Shown here one piece after another: positions 61,790 to 64,000 of a stretch of DNA of 64,000 nt. The stretch is from assembly GCA_016699405.1 (NCBI GenBank), contig CP064972.1:2325501-2389500 (forward strand), read 5' to 3'. The DNA comes from Holophagales bacterium (GTDB lineage: Bacteria > Acidobacteriota > Thermoanaerobaculia > Multivoradales > JAGPDF01). The notes beneath the pieces were generated by a model. That model did not search any database, had not been told where the DNA came from, and saw only the letters and a list, made by a program, of their open reading frames with translations. The translations under genes and the position numbers were made by a program. The stretch's first letter is position 1. Every line of letters starts with the position of its first letter.

Positions 61790-61816
61790 CCCGCGCCACC
61801 GGCCGCTCGGCGCGGG
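61790..61816 (+). terminator. Hairpin after glgP
   Basis: cccgcgcc (61790-61797) and ggcgcggg (61809-61816) pair perfectly over 8 bp with an 11-base loop. It lies 72 bases after glgP and 30 before the next ATG. It could be a weak terminator or part of the next gene's leader; no T-tract. Confidence 0.35.
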
Positions 61817-61846
61817 CCGCACCCCGCCCTGAAAGGACACCCCCGC

Positions 61847-62890
61847 ATGAAGCTCTTCCGCAATCCGGCTGCCGCGTTGATCGCCCTCGGGCTCGCGGCC
61901 GCTCCGCTGGTCGCCCAGCCCGCCAAGCCGGCGGCTCCGGCCGCTCCCGCGGCGACTCCGGCTCCGGCGCAGCCGGCGCTCGAAAAGGTCGATCCGGCCA
62001 AGCTGCCCGCGGTCGTCGCCAAATTGGCCGGCGGCCAGGTCACCAAGGAGCAGCTGCTCGATGCCGTCCAGACGCGCCGTCAGGGTCTCGAGCGGATGGG
62101 CGTCCAGGTTCCGGCCGACTCCAAGCTCTTCTACACGCAGGTGCTCGACACGTTGCTCGCCGCCCAGCTCCTGGCGGCGGAGAGCGCCACCCTCGGCTAC
62201 ACCCCGTCGGAGGCCGATGTCGACAAGGAGATCGCCGCGATCAAGCAGGGCTTCGAGGGCGACGCCGCCTTCAAGCAGGCGCTCGAGCAGCAGGGGATGA
62301 CCGAGGCGACGCTGCGCAGCGAGATCAAGGAAGACCTGGCGATCAAGAAGCTGATGGCCGAAAAGCTCGCGCCGAAGGTCGCCGTCGACGACGCGGCGAT
62401 GCACGCCTTCTACGACGAGAACAAGGCCCGCATGCAGGAGCCCGAGAAGTTCCTTGCCAGCCACATCCTCATCCAGGCCAAGGCCAGCGACACGGCCGAG
62501 GTGAAGGCGGCGGCGCGCAAGAAGGCCGAGGGACTGCAGACGCAGATCAAGAGCGGTGGCGACTTCGCCAAGCTCGCCAAGGAGAACTCGGACGATCCGG
62601 GCTCGAAGGACGCCGGTGGGGCGCTGCCGTGGCTCGGCCGTGGCCAGACGGTCCCGCCCTTCGAGCAGGCCGCGCTGGCGCTCAAGCCGGGTGAGGTCTC
62701 GGGTGTCGTCGAGTCGCCGTTCGGCTTCCACATCATCAAGCTCGTCGACCGCAAGGACGCGCGGCAGGTGCCCTTCGACGAGGCCAAGCCGAAGATCGAG
62801 GAGTACCTCAAGCAGCAGGGCCTGAAGGCCGAGCTCGACAAGCACGTCAAGGAGCTGCGCGCCAAGGGCGGAGTCCAGGTCTTCATCTGA
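61847..62890 (+). CDS. Exported parvulin-type peptidyl-prolyl isomerase (SurA/PrsA-like)
   Basis: 347 residues. Signal peptide (LIALGLAAAPLVAQ), Ala/Pro-rich linker, a SurA N-like helical chaperone part (about 55-190) and a parvulin domain (about 200-300: SHILIQAKAS, GGDFAKLAKENSDDPGSKDAGGALPWLGRGQTVPPFEQAAL, SPFGFHIIKLVDRKDA). It helps fold envelope proteins. ATG 61847 follows a gaaagg site. Its stop overlaps the next gene's proposed start. Confidence 0.92.
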   Translation: MKLFRNPAAALIALGLAAAPLVAQPAKPAAPAAPAATPAPAQPALEKVDPAKLPAVVAKLAGGQVTKEQLLDAVQTRRQGLERMGVQVPADSKLFYTQVLDTLLAAQLLAAESATLGYTPSEADVDKEIAAIKQGFEGDAAFKQALEQQGMTEATLRSEIKEDLAIKKLMAEKLAPKVAVDDAAMHAFYDENKARMQEPEKFLASHILIQAKASDTAEVKAAARKKAEGLQTQIKSGGDFAKLAKENSDDPGSKDAGGALPWLGRGQTVPPFEQAALALKPGEVSGVVESPFGFHIIKLVDRKDARQVPFDEAKPKIEEYLKQQGLKAELDKHVKELRAKGGVQVFI

Positions 62891-64000
62891 TCGCGAGCGA
62901 CCCAGCGACGCGGCGTCCGGGCCGGGGGCATCTGCTGCTCCCGGCCCTCGTCGTGCTGGGCCTCGTGCTCTCGGCGACGCTGGTCGCGCGAAGCCAGGTC
63001 TTCGGCGATCAGTTGAACCTGCTCTCCCGCGGCTGGCTGCTGGCGGCGCGCGGCGAGCTGGTGCCGTACGGCAATCCGCTGTCGACCGGCGGCAACGAGC
63101 CCGGCGCGCTGACCAGTCTGCTCGTCGGCCTGCCGCTCGAGCTCTGGCGCGACCACCGCGCGCCGACGGTGGTGATCTGGCTCTTCCATCTCGCGGCGTG
63201 GCTGCTGCTCGACCGCGTGGTGCGCGAAACGCTCGGCTGGCGCGAGCGGGTGCTCTTCGCCGTTGTCTACTGGCTGAATCCCTGGCGCCTTCATTTTTCG
63301 GGCTTTCTCTGGAACCCGAACTACCTCTTCGTTCTCGGTGCGCTCCACCTGTGGACGGCCTGGCGCCAGGCCGAGCGACCGCGTTTCTGGGCGAGCCTGC
63401 TCCAGGCGCTGGCGATCGGCCTCGCCTTCCAGATCCACGCCGCGTTCGTGCTGCTCGCCGCCGCCTCGGCTCTCCTCTGGTGGCGTGGCTGGCAGAAGCT
63501 GCACTGGGGCGGAGTCGTCGCCGGCGCCGCGCTTGCCGCGGCCTCGCTCGCCCCGTGGATTGCCGAGGCGCTCGGCCACCCGTCGATTCTCTCCGCCCAC
63601 GCCGGCTTCCCGGGGCGCGGACTGGTGATGCTCTTCCCGCTCCTGCGCGGATTGCTCTACTGGCTGCGCTACGGCTCGCTGTCGTTGAGCGATCAGTTGC
63701 TGCGCTTCGATTTCACCACGGCGTTGGGCGCCGCGGCCGATCGCTGGCTCGCGACACCGCTGCTGGCCCTCGCCCAGATCGCCGGCGGGCTCACGCTCCT
63801 CGTGTCGCTCGCGGCGAATTGGGAGCTCCTGCGCAGCCGCGGACGCGCCTGGCTCACGACCCGCGGCCCGGGTGCGAGCGGGCGCGAGTGGATCGCGGGA
63901 TATGCCGCGATCTCGCTCGGTGCCGCCTTCGTCGTCTACTGCCTGGCGCCGACGACGATCATGTTCTGGCAGGGCGTCCCGCTCTTTCACGCGGCGACGA
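62887..64000 (+). CDS. Polytopic membrane protein, GT-C glycosyltransferase-like, 3' end outside window
   Basis: An open frame runs from the end of the isomerase gene to the window edge. It gives a hydrophobic protein with about eight helices so far (HLLLPALVVLGLVLSATLVA, then WLFHLAAWLLLDRVV, RVLFAVVYWLNPWRLHFSGF and so on). The loop GDQLNLLSRGWLLAARGELV, before the second helix, resembles the first loop of GT-C sugar transferases. No ATG/GTG/TTG is at the N-terminus. CTG 62887 overlaps the previous stop as CTGA; GTG 62953 would cut into helix one. Start uncertain; coding is clear. Confidence 0.8.
   Translation, partial: MIASDPATRRPGRGHLLLPALVVLGLVLSATLVARSQVFGDQLNLLSRGWLLAARGELVPYGNPLSTGGNEPGALTSLLVGLPLELWRDHRAPTVVIWLFHLAAWLLLDRVVRETLGWRERVLFAVVYWLNPWRLHFSGFLWNPNYLFVLGALHLWTAWRQAERPRFWASLLQALAIGLAFQIHAAFVLLAAASALLWWRGWQKLHWGGVVAGAALAAASLAPWIAEALGHPSILSAHAGFPGRGLVMLFPLLRGLLYWLRYGSLSLSDQLLRFDFTTALGAAADRWLATPLLALAQIAGGLTLLVSLAANWELLRSRGRAWLTTRGPGASGREWIAGYAAISLGAAFVVYCLAPTTIMFWQGVPLFHAAT

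Overview
The window is high-GC bacterial chromosome, densely coding, with many GTG/TTG starts and 4-base stop/start overlaps. The mix of genes (secreted IPT/PKD lipoproteins, TPR and roadblock proteins, HEAT-cyclophilin fusion, sulfatase-TPR protein, secreted proteins ending in a DGFESG motif, a Ccm system with a cysteine-type CcmE) points to an Acidobacteriota-like lineage, perhaps Thermoanaerobaculia. This is inference from gene content; there is no rRNA in the window.

Left part (1-27 kb): three surface lipoproteins; a TPR/roadblock pair; accB-accC (fatty acid synthesis); aroK and a phosphoesterase; a leftward ccmABCDEF operon for cytochrome c maturation; a HEAT-cyclophilin lipoprotein, a thioredoxin-like lipoprotein and a 2-hydroxyacid dehydrogenase; an ECF sigma / anti-sigma / bactofilin-like operon; 3-hydroxybutyryl-CoA dehydrogenase; a TPR protein coupled to proS; a CNNM/CorC-type membrane protein; and an RlmI-like methyltransferase.

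Translation cluster (27.7-35 kb): two tRNA-Val genes, thrS, infC (AUC start), rpmI, rplT, pheS, pheT, a small coiled-coil gene and tRNA-Pro. The infC leader can fold as an H-type pseudoknot just upstream of the ribosome binding site, and two hairpins lie in front of rplT, so L20-type autoregulation is plausible.

Accessory island (35-45 kb): two large paralogous secreted proteins on the minus strand flank a visibly lower-GC stretch. That stretch holds two copies of a ~226-bp repeat. Each copy carries the same Shine-Dalgarno, GTG start and ~43-residue N-terminus, joined to a different C-terminal region and followed by small membrane proteins. Copy 1 runs through an RHS core end into a Cys-rich domain with an HExxH zinc-protease motif. 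This looks like miniature polymorphic-toxin cassettes without the giant RHS shell.

Right part (45-64 kb): tandem gap genes, the first lacking the catalytic cysteine; an unusual ketosynthase; a methyltransferase; a YfhO-type membrane protein; a sulfatase-TPR protein; a secreted metallopeptidase with PPC domains; a selenoprotein of the glycine/betaine/proline-reductase B family, in which an in-frame TGA at 58386 is followed by a SECIS-like hairpin; a small periplasmic protein; glucan phosphorylase; a parvulin-type PPIase; and the start of a polytopic membrane protein. The clearest hidden items are the selenoprotein, the toxin-like cassettes, the infC pseudoknot leader and the Cys-less GAPDH paralogue.
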